Shown one piece after another: positions 22,717 through 23,220 of a stretch of DNA of 23,220 nucleotides. The notes below the pieces were generated by a model that searched no databases, was not told where the DNA came from, and saw only the letters and a program-made list of their open reading frames with translations. Position numbers and translations under genes: made by a program. Position 1 is the stretch's first letter. The number at the start of each line of letters is the position of its first letter. This DNA comes from UBA4823 sp034436035 (GTDB taxonomy: Bacteria > Chloroflexota > Anaerolineae > Anaerolineales > UBA4823): NCBI GenBank assembly GCA_034436035.1, contig DAOTVW010000168.1:1-23220 (forward strand), in the 5' to 3' direction.

Positions 22717-23163
22717 TTAACTTTCTAATCCTGTTGTGCAATAAGGGCAGCGTTTCGCCTGAACGGGGATGTCCATGGCACAATATGGGCATTGTTTGGT
22801 CTTTTTTTCTTCGGCGATTGCTGCACTTGTTTTGATATTTTGCAAGCGGTTTACCGACCGGATCAATAGAAACACGACAAAACCAACAATGATAAAGTTG
22901 ATTACATTATTCAAAAATAATCCGTAATTTATGGTTGGAGCACCGGCTTGTTGCGCTTCGGCAAGGCTTTTATAGCCCTTGCCGGAAAGGTCAATAAATA
23001 AATTTGCAAAATCGACTTTCGCCAAGATAAGCCCAATAGGGGGCATCACAACATCGTTGACTAAAGATGTGATGATTTTATTGAACGCACCGCCGACAAT
23101 GACCGCTACAGCCAAGTCAATCACATTGCCTCGCAAGATAAATTGCCGAAATTCTTTTAACAT
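22717..23163 (-). CDS. mscL: Large-conductance mechanosensitive channel MscL with C-terminal zinc ribbon
   Basis: The 148-residue protein opens a wide pore under membrane tension to release solutes on osmotic downshock. The N-terminal FRQFILRGNVIDLAVAVIVG and TM1 pore region with GGAFNKIITSLVNDVVMPPIG (24-44), the periplasmic loop (about 50-80) and TM2 (about 84-102) are standard. After TM2 the usual charged bundle is short, and residues 125-142 form a CPYC-x10-CPYC zinc ribbon that most MscL lack. AAAGGAG eight bases before the ATG supports the start. A possible promoter is TTGGAT (23209-23204), 18 bases, TATACC (23185-23180) on the minus strand. Confidence 0.95.
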   Translation of the reverse strand: MLKEFRQFILRGNVIDLAVAVIVGGAFNKIITSLVNDVVMPPIGLILAKVDFANLFIDLSGKGYKSLAEAQQAGAPTINYGLFLNNVINFIIVGFVVFLLIRSVNRLQNIKTSAAIAEEKKTKQCPYCAMDIPVQAKRCPYCTTGLES

Positions 23164-23179
23164 GGATATCTCCTTTGAT

Positions 23180-23209
23180 GGTATAGGTTTTTACGATGTG
23201 CTTATCCAA
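23180..23209 (-). promoter_or_regulatory. Possible mscL promoter
   Basis: TTGGAT and TATACC are separated by 18 bases on the minus strand, placing the start site about ten bases before the ATG, just ahead of AAAGGAG. TACAAT at 23216-23211 is an alternative -10 whose -35 would lie outside the window. Confidence 0.35.
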
Positions 23210-23220
23210 TATTGTACCAA

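Noticed and set aside
1..23220. Insertion sequences, phage genes, CRISPR arrays, tRNA or rRNA genes
   Set aside because: No transposase or integrase motifs, spaced direct repeats or cloverleaf/rRNA-like sequences were found on reading through the window.

Overview
The window looks like a chromosomal segment of a bacterium of moderate G+C content, most likely a member of the Chloroflexota (Anaerolineae-like). This rests on gene style: a single-pass membrane protein with a TPR-like, TPTP-linked outer region, a TIGR03617-type LLM oxidoreductase, RNase J, a CIRCE/HrcA-type groESL operon, a SpoIIE/RsbW/RsbV partner-switching set, and MscL with a C-terminal zinc ribbon. The phylum is inferred from family habits, not measured. 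No mobile element, CRISPR array, tRNA or rRNA was seen. Most of the window is ordinary, tightly packed chromosome.

Layout. 1-1253 (-): a membrane-anchored TPR-like protein, cut by the window edge. 1315-4509 (+): a four-gene operon of hotdog thioesterase, M42 metallopeptidase, LLM oxidoreductase and protein-L-isoaspartate methyltransferase. It leaves a short divergent region in which both -10 boxes sit only 6-7 nt from the start codons, so leaderless mRNAs are likely. 4560-6203 (-): RNase J, with a GC-rich hairpin in its leader. 6484-12778 (+): a consensus sigma70 promoter, a ~290-nt leader with an orphan Shine-Dalgarno sequence, then a proline-racemase-family enzyme with the Cys/Thr signature of trans-3-hydroxy-L-proline dehydratase, followed by a complete Liv-type ABC importer. 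In the importer LivM and LivG are fused, and livF appears to start at an ATA codon. A strong bidirectional terminator follows.

12844-14797 (-): groES-groEL under a perfect CIRCE element; this GroEL lacks the Gly-Gly-Met tail. 15126-18155 (+): uvrB and a directly abutting Tat-lipoprotein metallophosphoesterase. 18156-18562: a 407-bp stretch without a convincing gene. 18563-19633 (-): a PHP-domain phosphoesterase. 19732-21813 (+): a multi-TM/GAF/SpoIIE-type phosphatase whose -10 box lies inside a 22-bp near-perfect palindrome. 21817-22579 (-): the anti-sigma kinase and the STAS antagonist, convergent with the phosphatase. 22717-23163 (-): MscL with a zinc ribbon.

How the genes work together. 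The 6.5-12.8 kb operon probably imports and dehydrates hydroxyproline-like imino acids. The 19.7-22.6 kb set probably forms one partner-switching signalling unit: the membrane phosphatase dephosphorylates the STAS protein, which then sequesters the RsbW-like kinase. The most interesting points are the palindromic operator over the phosphatase promoter, the apparent ATA start in livF, the LivM-LivG fusion, the recurrent leaderless promoter layout and the unexplained leader at 6518-6808.
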